DNA from: Marinoscillum sp964351885 | GTDB lineage: Bacteria > Bacteroidota > Bacteroidia > Cytophagales > Cyclobacteriaceae | Direction: 5' to 3' | Assembly (NCBI GenBank): GCA_964351885.1 | Contig: CAYGPP010000024.1 | Span: 1-36,541, forward strand | DNA length: 36,541 bases | Shown: piece by piece, positions 25,296-32,694 of the stretch | Layout of the letters: each line of letters opens with the position of its first letter | Numbering within the stretch: position 1 is the first letter of the stretch | Translations under genes and position numbers: made by a program | The notes under the pieces: generated by a model | The model's input: the letters and a program-made list of their open reading frames with translations, nothing else | Told to the model about the DNA's origin: nothing | Databases searched by the model: none

Positions 25296-26732
25296 CTAAT
25301 CCTTTGAGCTTAATTTTTTGATTTTGAATCCGATGAATCCTACCACGATGGTCATTATCGGGCTAATGATATTGAAAAAACAATAAGGCGCAAACGTCAG
25401 TGTAGAAACGCCCAATACACTCGAATGATAAGCACCACAAGTATTCCACGGTATCAATACGGAGGTAACCGTACCCGAATCTTCTAGCGTCCGACTTAGA
25501 TTTTCAGGAGCAAGTCCTTTCTTCTTATATACATCTGCGTACATTCTGCCAGGTACGACAATTGCTAGGTATTGATCAGAGGCGGTAACATTGAAAAACA
25601 AGCATGTGCCAACCGTGGATGATATTAATCCGCCAGTCGAATTGACTTTGCTAATAACGGCATTAGCAATTCGCTTGAGCATGCCAGCACTTTCCATCAC
25701 TCCCCCGAATATCATAGCCGTAAGGATGAGCCAAATCGTACCGAGCATCCCGGCCATTCCTCCAGAACTGAGAAGGTCATTGACTAAGTCATTGTTGGTG
25801 ACAATCGCGATATCTCCGTAAAGTGATTTCATCGTTCCGGTGAAAAAGCCTTTCGCGGAACTGCTTCCACCAATTTCGGCAACCAAATCCGGCTGAAAAA
25901 TCATTGCGAACACAGAGCCTAAAAGTGTACCTACTAACAATGCTGGAATCGCGGGAACTTTCTTCAAAATAAGGGTGATCAGAATAATGGGTACCAAAAA
26001 AAGCCAGCCTGAAATGTAAAATTTATCAGTGATTGCATTGAGAATCACTTGTGTATCCACAGGTGCCTCAGATGTAGAACTTGTAAGCCCTATAATTAGA
26101 AAGATGATCAAGGCAATGGTGATAGAGGGCACTGTGGTGATGGCCATGTATCGAATATGAGTAAAGAGGTCTGTGCCCGCCATGGCGGGAGCCAGATTGG
26201 TCGTGTCTGATAGTGGCGACATTTTATCTCCAAAGTACGCTCCTGAGAGAATGGCTCCAGCAACCAATCCTTCGGAGAGTCCTAGTGCTTTTCCTATTCC
26301 GATTAAGGCAATCCCTACTGTTGCGGCAGTGGTCCATGAGCTACCCGTGGCTACCGAGACGATTGAGCAGACAATACATGCTGCTACTAAAAAGATCGTT
26401 GGGTTGAGGATTTGCAAGCCGTAATAGATCATGGCGGGAACTATTCCGCTGAGGAGCCATGTGCCGGCTAAAGACCCGATGAGAAGTAGAATCAACAAAG
26501 AAGTCATGGCCGAACTGATGCTTTTTACTATGCCATCTTGTATTTGATTCCAACGAAATCCCAGTCTGCCAGCAACCAAAGCGGCTACCGCTGCGGAGAG
26601 AATCAATACGATTTGATTGGATCCATCTAGTGCTGAATCACCAAAAATTCCGACGTTAATCGAGAGTAAAACAATGAGAAAGATTACAGGAAAGAAAGCC
26701 TCTAAGAGGGTAGGTTCACGCTTGATTGTCAT
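25296..26732 (-). CDS. nhaC: Na+/H+ antiporter NhaC
   Basis: This 478-residue protein has about 11-13 membrane helices and the NhaC motifs GAILSGAYFGDKMSPLSDTTNLAPA (near residue 160-190) and GTVTSVLIPWNTCGAYHSSVLGV near the C-terminus. It would exchange Na+ for H+ at the inner membrane, giving Na+ and pH tolerance, which fits a marine life. I chose the ATG at 26732; a TTG lies directly in front. The gene sits 38 bases after the FAD oxidoreductase gene and 5 bases before the exonuclease gene. Confidence 0.9.
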   Translation of the reverse strand: MTIKREPTLLEAFFPVIFLIVLLSINVGIFGDSALDGSNQIVLILSAAVAALVAGRLGFRWNQIQDGIVKSISSAMTSLLILLLIGSLAGTWLLSGIVPAMIYYGLQILNPTIFLVAACIVCSIVSVATGSSWTTAATVGIALIGIGKALGLSEGLVAGAILSGAYFGDKMSPLSDTTNLAPAMAGTDLFTHIRYMAITTVPSITIALIIFLIIGLTSSTSEAPVDTQVILNAITDKFYISGWLFLVPIILITLILKKVPAIPALLVGTLLGSVFAMIFQPDLVAEIGGSSSAKGFFTGTMKSLYGDIAIVTNNDLVNDLLSSGGMAGMLGTIWLILTAMIFGGVMESAGMLKRIANAVISKVNSTGGLISSTVGTCLFFNVTASDQYLAIVVPGRMYADVYKKKGLAPENLSRTLEDSGTVTSVLIPWNTCGAYHSSVLGVSTLTFAPYCFFNIISPIMTIVVGFIGFKIKKLSSKD

Positions 26733-26770
26733 CAACTATTTTTTTGCGAATCGAAAAGTTACTACAAAAA

Positions 26771-27892
26771 TCAAAAACACTCCGATAAGATTAGGCTAGC
26801 CAATTCTTCTCCAACCATACTACCCAAGGCAACACCCATGCCTCCGAGCCGAACGCCCACATAAGTGCGCTCTTCAAGTTTTTTTATAATAGGGGATTTA
26901 TTTTCTCCAAAGGCCATAATTCCAGACCATTTCATTTCTATTTCAAAGTCTTGATTCGGAAGAATGATCTCTCTAAGATCATTTTCGAGTTTAGCTGTGA
27001 TTCGTTCATTCAGACCAAACTCATGTGTGTTTTCTTCTTTGATTGCCAGATTTCTTCCACCACCAAAAAGAAGCTTTCCATGGAAATCTCTAAAGTAGTA
27101 ATAGCCTTCTTGATAGTGGAATGTCCCCGAAATATTGGTGGGTCGCTTGGGCTTGATCAGCATCACCATCCCTCTGCCCGGTTGAATATCAAGTCTTTCT
27201 CCACTTATTTTATTCGTAAAAGCATTCGTACAAATGGCTATTGATTGGGCTTTGAAATGGAGGTTTTGCGTTTGTACCTCAATACCATTATCAGTTTGAT
27301 GATAATTTAGTACTTCCGTCCCTGTAATGATCTGAATCCCCAATTGTCCACAATACAACCAAAGAGACCGAATCAACTCACCAGTATCAAGTTGCGCTTC
27401 GAATTGATTGAAGACCAGGCCTTGAGTCTTTCCGAATTTGAAATCTTTCAACCTTTCATCTGTCCGACCAAATACTTCGTCACTGAAGATTGGATGAAGA
27501 AGCGTATTAATGTCTTCAATCTGTTGCTCATCAAAAGATTGATTGTCAGCGACCAACTCGTAACCACCTTTCTTGAGTAAGCCAATTTGATCTTCTCCCA
27601 GTCGACTGATGGTTTTTTGTAGGCCATTCCATCGTCTTTTTACAAGCGAGACCATTCCTTCATCTCCAAGAGTTGCTCTATCCTCAGCCAACTCGGAAAC
27701 ACTTCCGAAGCAGGCAAAGCCAGCATTTTTGGTACTTGCTCCAGTTGGGAGCATCCCTCTTTCTATGACTAGGATTTTCAAGCGCTCATTCTTTTCCTTT
27801 AGAGAAGCTGCTGTTGATAGTCCAGAAATCCCCGCTCCAATGACAATTACATCGTAGGATTGAAAGGAATTTTGTTCCCAGAAACTTAGCAT
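26771..27892 (-). CDS. FAD-dependent oxidoreductase (DAO family)
   Basis: The 373-residue flavoenzyme has the FAD-binding dinucleotide motif VIGAGISG at residues 17-24, followed by STAASLKE and the ERGMLPTGASTKNAGFACFGS segment typical of D-amino-acid-oxidase/glycine-oxidase-like proteins. QPGRGMVMLIKP and YYYFRDFHGKLLFGGGRN occur in the catalytic half. The substrate is probably an amine, amino acid or alpha-hydroxy compound, which cannot be narrowed. The C-terminal GVRLGGMGVALGSMVGEELA is the second FAD-contact region. It follows the DUF4256 gene by 28 bases on the same strand. Confidence 0.86.
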   Translation of the reverse strand: MLSFWEQNSFQSYDVIVIGAGISGLSTAASLKEKNERLKILVIERGMLPTGASTKNAGFACFGSVSELAEDRATLGDEGMVSLVKRRWNGLQKTISRLGEDQIGLLKKGGYELVADNQSFDEQQIEDINTLLHPIFSDEVFGRTDERLKDFKFGKTQGLVFNQFEAQLDTGELIRSLWLYCGQLGIQIITGTEVLNYHQTDNGIEVQTQNLHFKAQSIAICTNAFTNKISGERLDIQPGRGMVMLIKPKRPTNISGTFHYQEGYYYFRDFHGKLLFGGGRNLAIKEENTHEFGLNERITAKLENDLREIILPNQDFEIEMKWSGIMAFGENKSPIIKKLEERTYVGVRLGGMGVALGSMVGEELASLILSECF

Positions 27893-27920
27893 GTGAAAAT
27901 GATCTGTAGTGAATGACTCT

Positions 27921-28472
27921 TCATACTCTTAAAATTCCACGAAACCCTCTGCCACCATAGTAAGACTCAGCTCCATTGTGGTAAACAAACACCCGTCCAA
28001 ATCGGAAGTCTCCGAAAAGAGCACCGCCTAATGCTCTTACTTCATCAGGTGTCTTCAACCAACTCGAAGTTTTGGTATCAAACTTTTCAATGGCCTGAAG
28101 TGCCTGATATTCTTCTTCTGTGGTAATCGTTACACCCATTTTCTGAGCTATATCCATAGCTGAATTTTCGGGTTTGAATTTCTTACGAGACTCAAGAGCT
28201 TCTCTGTCATAGCAGATACTTCGACGATCTTTAGGACTCTCTGCACAGCAGTCGCAGAAGATGTATTCATCTGATTGTTCATCAAAACCGATCACATCAG
28301 GTTCACCACCCGTTCGCTCCATTTCACTCAGAGACCATAGCTTTTTGGGTTTACTTTCCAATCTCGATTTGATGGAGCTCCAATCTAAATCCGAGTGTCG
28401 GGGCATGTTTTTCTCAAAACGGAGTTTGAGGGTTTCTAGAAGTTGGGTACTTTGATCGGGTGTTAGGCTCAT
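27921..28472 (-). CDS. DUF4256 domain-containing protein
   Basis: This 183-residue soluble protein matches my memory of DUF4256 along its full length. Key pieces are LWSLSEMERTGGEPDVIG, IFCDCCAESPKDRRSICYDREALESRKKFKPENSA, TKTSSWLKTPDEVRALGGALFGD and VYHNGAESYYGGRGFRG. The paired cysteines in CDCCAESP are notable. The function is unknown. The ATG at 28472 fits the family start; a GTG at 28493 overlaps the upstream stop in GTGA and could also be used, which would add 7 residues. Confidence 0.85.
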   Translation of the reverse strand: MSLTPDQSTQLLETLKLRFEKNMPRHSDLDWSSIKSRLESKPKKLWSLSEMERTGGEPDVIGFDEQSDEYIFCDCCAESPKDRRSICYDREALESRKKFKPENSAMDIAQKMGVTITTEEEYQALQAIEKFDTKTSSWLKTPDEVRALGGALFGDFRFGRVFVYHNGAESYYGGRGFRGILRV

Positions 28473-28489
28473 TATTTCGGGTAGATTAT

Positions 28490-29764
28490 TCACTTCATCA
28501 AATAAGCCTTTTCTACAATTTCCACAGACTTACTCCATGTCAATTTCGAAGCTTCTTTTGAGCAGTTGTTGATTATTTCATTTCTATAACTGACATCAGT
28601 CATCAAGCGATCTACCAGTTTATTGTACGAGTAGCTGTCCCAAGCTTCTACTTCTGGCATACTTGGGATGAATTCGGCAATACCCGAGCCTTTGGCGGCA
28701 GCCACTGGAATACCTTTCATGATAGCTTCTAAAGCCACCAAACCAAACGGCTCGGAAGCTGAAGGCATGATCAATAAGTCAATTTCACTTAGTTTTTTCA
28801 ATACCTCTGTTCGATCCATAAATCCGGTGAACGCTAAGTTTTTTTCCAAAGAAGTGCCATGTACGTTCCCTTTCAATTCATCCATCAAATAACCATCACC
28901 AATAATGGAGTAGTTGAAATTATGACCTCTAGAGGTCATCTCTCTTGCTATGTCAATGAATTTCCCCGGGCTTTTTTGGGCAGTCAATCGACCTATGAAG
29001 GCAATGTTTTTTGGGGTGCGCGGTGAAGTGGATTTGTTGATTTTTAAATCGAGCGCATTGGGTACAACAGTGATTTTTTTTGGAAGTACTTGATATTTTT
29101 CAATGACAGTTTGCTTTAGCTTTTCGCTGACACAGAAAATCCTATCCGCTGCTTCAAAACCCGCTCGCTCTTCATCTAAAACAAAATGTTGGGCAAAATG
29201 ACCATTGCGATCATATTCGGTACTATGCACATGTAAGAAAAGTGGCTTACCCGTGGCTTTCTTAGCCATGCGTCCCGCCTTGAAGGTGATCCAGTCATGC
29301 GCATGTATCACATCCGGCTTTACCTTCAGCGCAATTTGAACGGTGAGTAATGCGTATTTGACGAGTTCAGAAGTAAGCTGCCCAGAATACTCGCCTGTTA
29401 GTTTTACTCTTTCGAGTAATTCTGACTCGTTGGTATTTTCCAGTTTAGTTATCGTTTTCTGAGTCTTCCTAGCTATCTCAAAATTCTCTGGAGGGAGATA
29501 AGGAACTAACATTTTCCCAAATGATATCTCAGTTAGGATCTCTGTGTATTTCTTTTCCTTTTTCCAAAAGTCAAGATTGGGCTTTAGACTTGATGCACCT
29601 ATGAGCTTGACTAATTTGCTTACTTGCTTGGGTGATTTCTTGGGAAGTAAAAAGGTGACTTGATGGTCTGCCAATGCCAATGCCTCGGCTAAACCCTGAC
29701 ATGCTACTCCCAAACCACCAGTAATCTTTGGTGGATATTCCCAGCCAAGCATCAATATTTTCAT
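28490..29764 (-). CDS. Glycosyltransferase, glycogen-synthase-like (GT4/GT5)
   Basis: The 424-residue GT-B glycosyltransferase starts with MKILMLGWEYPPKITGGLG, in which KITGGLG is like the KTGGL glucan-synthase motif that contacts ADP-glucose. HAHDWITFKAG and the E-x7-E motif of EPFGLVALEAIMKG follow, with a mid-region IGRLTAQKSPGKFI. Such enzymes in Bacteroidota may make an alpha-glucan, or may be GT4 enzymes of polysaccharide synthesis; the sugar donor is not provable here. The ATG at 29764 sits directly next to a 15-base perfect palindrome (29766-29780) that could control it. It is upstream of DUF4256, and a short or no gap implies one operon. Confidence 0.85.
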   Translation of the reverse strand: MKILMLGWEYPPKITGGLGVACQGLAEALALADHQVTFLLPKKSPKQVSKLVKLIGASSLKPNLDFWKKEKKYTEILTEISFGKMLVPYLPPENFEIARKTQKTITKLENTNESELLERVKLTGEYSGQLTSELVKYALLTVQIALKVKPDVIHAHDWITFKAGRMAKKATGKPLFLHVHSTEYDRNGHFAQHFVLDEERAGFEAADRIFCVSEKLKQTVIEKYQVLPKKITVVPNALDLKINKSTSPRTPKNIAFIGRLTAQKSPGKFIDIAREMTSRGHNFNYSIIGDGYLMDELKGNVHGTSLEKNLAFTGFMDRTEVLKKLSEIDLLIMPSASEPFGLVALEAIMKGIPVAAAKGSGIAEFIPSMPEVEAWDSYSYNKLVDRLMTDVSYRNEIINNCSKEASKLTWSKSVEIVEKAYLMK

Positions 29765-29765
29765 A

Positions 29766-29780
29766 GTCTAAACTTTAGAC
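29766..29780. promoter_or_regulatory. Perfect 15-base palindrome at the glycosyltransferase start
   Basis: GTCTAAA-C-TTTAGAC is a perfect 7-1-7 inverted repeat. It ends one base before the ATG at 29764 (minus strand). A further half-site, TTTAGGTC, lies just beyond it at about 29787-29794. It could be an operator or a hairpin blocking the start codon. Confidence 0.45.
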
Positions 29781-29846
29781 CAATAATTTAGGTCAAAAAT
29801 CAGAGGAGCCTTAAAATTTCGATGAAGATTTTGAAAGATTTCCTTA

Positions 29847-31481
29847 CTAGTCATATTTGACTCTTAAGATATCCGCCTTGATCTTCTGGCTGTTCAAAAA
29901 GTCTATCCAGAATAATTGTTGTGCCGAAAGGTGGTCATTGGGTGATTTTATCTCATAGAAATGATAGTCGCTCTCGGACCAGATAAATAAATCAGGGAAT
30001 CCAGCACCATTCGCTTTGAGATTCTTAGCCATTTCTATCATCACGTTTAAGAGCCCTTTGAGAGGAAGTTTTTGAATGCAGATTTCTATACTCGGCAGGA
30101 GCGATTCATGCCACCCGACTAAGTGATTGTTGATGCCTTGTTTCTCCTGATATGTCTTTACGATATGTGTGGTGAGTTTTTTCTTGGTTTTGAATTGTAG
30201 TGTTTTTTGAGTGTAAGCTTCGCCCCGTCGATTAAAATGATCTTCGCTGTGCAGGTCACTAGACATACGCTGGAGCGGATGGTGAAATGTGGAGTTATTT
30301 GGATCAAACAATTCATCCCAAAACAACAATCCAAAAAGCCCTCGCCACAAATAGTTTTCTGAATGCAGCCCCTCAAAACCTTCTTTAGCGAAATACGCCA
30401 GAGCATGAGCTTCTACTCGATGGCCTTCAGGTTCTAAAATCGTAATTTCCGGACTGATCTTAATCTTGGCCGTGGTGCTTCGGTAGTTCCGTTTGCTTGT
30501 TTTGGATAGGTAATCATTGGCAAAGATTTGCTCCGTGGCATTGTAGGGTTTTGATAAGATGAGTTCAGCAATTTGAACGGCCTCTGTTGTACGATTCAAT
30601 TTGTCGTTGATTCTAATGAGCCTTTCCCTTGCAGGATGCTTTTGAGCGCGTGAGTAGTAAGGGATGGCCACCTCTGGTAATTCAGCTTTCTCGAAGTACT
30701 CGGCAATTCTGAGCATGAGCTTATCGCCAATTTTTCTTGCATTGGGGTGCTCAATTAGTGGCTTCCACTTTACCTGATCAAGAATAGGAACGATTTCCTC
30801 CGGAAGGAGCACATGTATTGCTTGCATGAAAGTACGGTTCCAGTAATACAACTCAAACACAGCACGCGCTTCTTCTTCATAATCATACCATGGCTTGAAC
30901 GTATGATTGTCTAGATTTTCTAGCTGGATATTTCCAACATCACGAATTACAAATTCGGTCATCTGACCATAAGGGTGACCGAAAAAAAGCATCTTGATGT
31001 AGTCGACTTTTTCTAGATCTAAAAGTTGTAGGATTTGATATTGTTCTGTCAGTGCTCCGTAATCATCTGGATCGTTTAGCTCGGCAAGCTCCTGGAGGAT
31101 TTCATCCTTCTTTTTCTTTGGGTATTCCCTGTTTCGAAAGAGTTGGTTTAGTTCTGCCTTAGTCAATAAGTTGAAAACTATAGGGTCTTGCACAATCTCC
31201 AGAGTCACTTTGCCACTAGCGATAAGTTCCTCAGATGCTTGAGGGATATTTTTTATTTCTTCATACTTCAATTTGTCGAGGCGAAAGAAATCTCCTTTGC
31301 GATTAAGCATCCGTATAAGGAGACATTGAGCGTCTTCAGAGAGTGCATAGAACTCATCCATATAGCCCTGCTCTGTTTCCCCAATAAGGTTAGCAGAACC
31401 CCTTTGAACAAAGTCGAGTAAGTACTTGAAGTAGTCCAAATAGTACTTTTCTGGCAATATGATCTTTTCCGATTCAGGCAT
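29847..31481 (-). CDS. FAN1-like VRR-NUC domain nuclease
   Basis: This 544-residue protein ends in a VRR-NUC endonuclease domain with the PD-(D/E)xK pattern. The key residues are D497 in NGAGFPDLFIW and E510-x-K512 in HFYEIKSPNDHLSAQQLFWIDFL, a string typical of FAN1. The long N-terminal part (about residues 1-400) is helical, and its middle (around 235-300) has TPR-like helices. This matches the architecture of bacterial FAN1, a 5' flap and interstrand-crosslink nuclease. The start chosen is the ATG at 31481. An upstream GTG at 31529 has no supporting sequence. No mobile or defence genes flank it. Confidence 0.83.
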   Translation of the reverse strand: MPESEKIILPEKYYLDYFKYLLDFVQRGSANLIGETEQGYMDEFYALSEDAQCLLIRMLNRKGDFFRLDKLKYEEIKNIPQASEELIASGKVTLEIVQDPIVFNLLTKAELNQLFRNREYPKKKKDEILQELAELNDPDDYGALTEQYQILQLLDLEKVDYIKMLFFGHPYGQMTEFVIRDVGNIQLENLDNHTFKPWYDYEEEARAVFELYYWNRTFMQAIHVLLPEEIVPILDQVKWKPLIEHPNARKIGDKLMLRIAEYFEKAELPEVAIPYYSRAQKHPARERLIRINDKLNRTTEAVQIAELILSKPYNATEQIFANDYLSKTSKRNYRSTTAKIKISPEITILEPEGHRVEAHALAYFAKEGFEGLHSENYLWRGLFGLLFWDELFDPNNSTFHHPLQRMSSDLHSEDHFNRRGEAYTQKTLQFKTKKKLTTHIVKTYQEKQGINNHLVGWHESLLPSIEICIQKLPLKGLLNVMIEMAKNLKANGAGFPDLFIWSESDYHFYEIKSPNDHLSAQQLFWIDFLNSQKIKADILRVKYD

Positions 31482-31682
31482 AATGTGAATAAGTCTCGAA
31501 ATTACATGGAGTCCACGAGAGAATGACACATTTCACTCCCTTTCCAAACTTCCAAAGTGGCTTGTGGTCTCAGCTCAAAAGAGATTTAATTCCATGAAAG
31601 CCCATTCAACTCAATAAAGTTTCGGATAAAGAATTATTGATCTTACTTGATTATTTAGTTGTACAAAGACGTTTTTTGTCTT

Positions 31683-32552
31683 GTGATTACTTTCTCTATC
31701 ATCATACCTGTTTATCAACATTCTGGCTTTCTTCAGGAAGCTTTGGATTCTGCTGTAAACCAACGGATGAAGCCACAGGAAATCATTGTAGTGGATGATG
31801 GTTCTGATCAGACACAGGCAGAGGCTATTCGTTCGATCTGTGAATCATTCCCGTCGGTTAAGCTCATGAGATATCCTAGAAACCATGGCGTTTCACATGC
31901 AAGGAATTTGGGTGTAAAAATCGTGACAGGTGATTTTGTGATTTTTCTTGATGCCGATGATTTGCTCGAAGAATCATTCTTGCTGGAATGCAGCGAGTCA
32001 TTAGCGACAGGTTCGGTTGATGTGTTGATGGCAAAAGCCGAATTGATTTCGAATGATCTTGATCACAGACAATTCAAAAAGCGGCAAGCTACTTATGCCC
32101 ATTTGACGGAGCGATATCATCATTCGGATGTTCAGCAACCAGGCTATTTCTCTGTTTATTGTCCAGCCATTCATGGGCTCGTTTTTCGAAGAGAGATTTT
32201 CCACCAGTTTCAATTCAATGAACAATTACGCTATGGAGAAGATCGTTATTTGATGCTTGAGCTGCGAAATGCGGGGCTTCAATTCAAATGCATGAAATCC
32301 AAGGCTGGAAGTTACCGAATGAACGGAGGGCTTTCTCAGTCCGCTGAATCAAAATTGGCCTACACTGATGCAGTTTTACAATCAGACCTTCTAGTAGGCC
32401 GACATGACCGGGCTTTCATTCACCTATTGAAATTTACTTATCTGATGGAAAAGGGTGCGTTAGCAGGATCCATTAATTCATTAATCCAAGGATTTTTTTC
32501 GTACTCGGCATTGCGAGCATTCATTTCTATTTTGCTTAGGCGTCTTTTTTGA
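31683..32552 (+). CDS. Glycosyltransferase family 2
   Basis: This 289-residue GT-A glycosyltransferase begins with ITFSIIIPVYQHSGFLQEALDSAVNQ and VVDDGSD (D38, D39), then the DxD motif FLDADDLLEESF (D90, D92). The YGEDRYLMLELR motif lies further on. The last 60 residues contain a hydrophobic C-terminal segment (LLKFTYLMEKGALAGSINSLIQGFFSYSALRAFISILL) that may touch the membrane. The start is a GTG at 31683, just before the GT2 core; a TTG at 31659 would add 8 residues. It is separated from FAN1 by 201 bases. Its stop overlaps a 38-codon open frame. Confidence 0.85.
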   Translation: MITFSIIIPVYQHSGFLQEALDSAVNQRMKPQEIIVVDDGSDQTQAEAIRSICESFPSVKLMRYPRNHGVSHARNLGVKIVTGDFVIFLDADDLLEESFLLECSESLATGSVDVLMAKAELISNDLDHRQFKKRQATYAHLTERYHHSDVQQPGYFSVYCPAIHGLVFRREIFHQFQFNEQLRYGEDRYLMLELRNAGLQFKCMKSKAGSYRMNGGLSQSAESKLAYTDAVLQSDLLVGRHDRAFIHLLKFTYLMEKGALAGSINSLIQGFFSYSALRAFISILLRRLF

Positions 32553-32665
32553 GTGTATCGCAGCAGGACACATTTGTCCGTTTGCGTTCAGATGATTCTA
32601 TCGAAAACTATCTTGAATGGTTAATTAGACCTTTTTCACTTACGGCACAGAATTTGGCAAGGTGA
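32549..32665 (+). CDS. Possible 38-residue small protein
   Basis: A short frame starting at a TTG at 32549, which overlaps the GT2 stop (TTGA), reads SVSQQDTFVRLRSDDSIENY and onward to a TGA at 32663. The translation has normal amino-acid balance, with no signal peptide or membrane helix, and it fills most of the 142-base gap. There is no ribosome binding site and the start is TTG, so chance is quite possible. I recognise no family. Confidence 0.2.
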   Translation: MSVSQQDTFVRLRSDDSIENYLEWLIRPFSLTAQNLAR

Positions 32666-32694
32666 GTGCACAAACACAAACCGAATAAATCAAA

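Noticed and set aside
26173..26424. Plus-strand open frame inside the nhaC region
   Set aside because: It is the antisense shadow of a strongly supported NhaC coding region. It has no start context and no recognisable domain.
29847..31481. VRR-NUC gene as part of a phage or defence island
   Set aside because: VRR-NUC domains occur in phages and restriction-like systems, but the full length FAN1-type layout and ordinary chromosomal neighbours argue for a repair gene.
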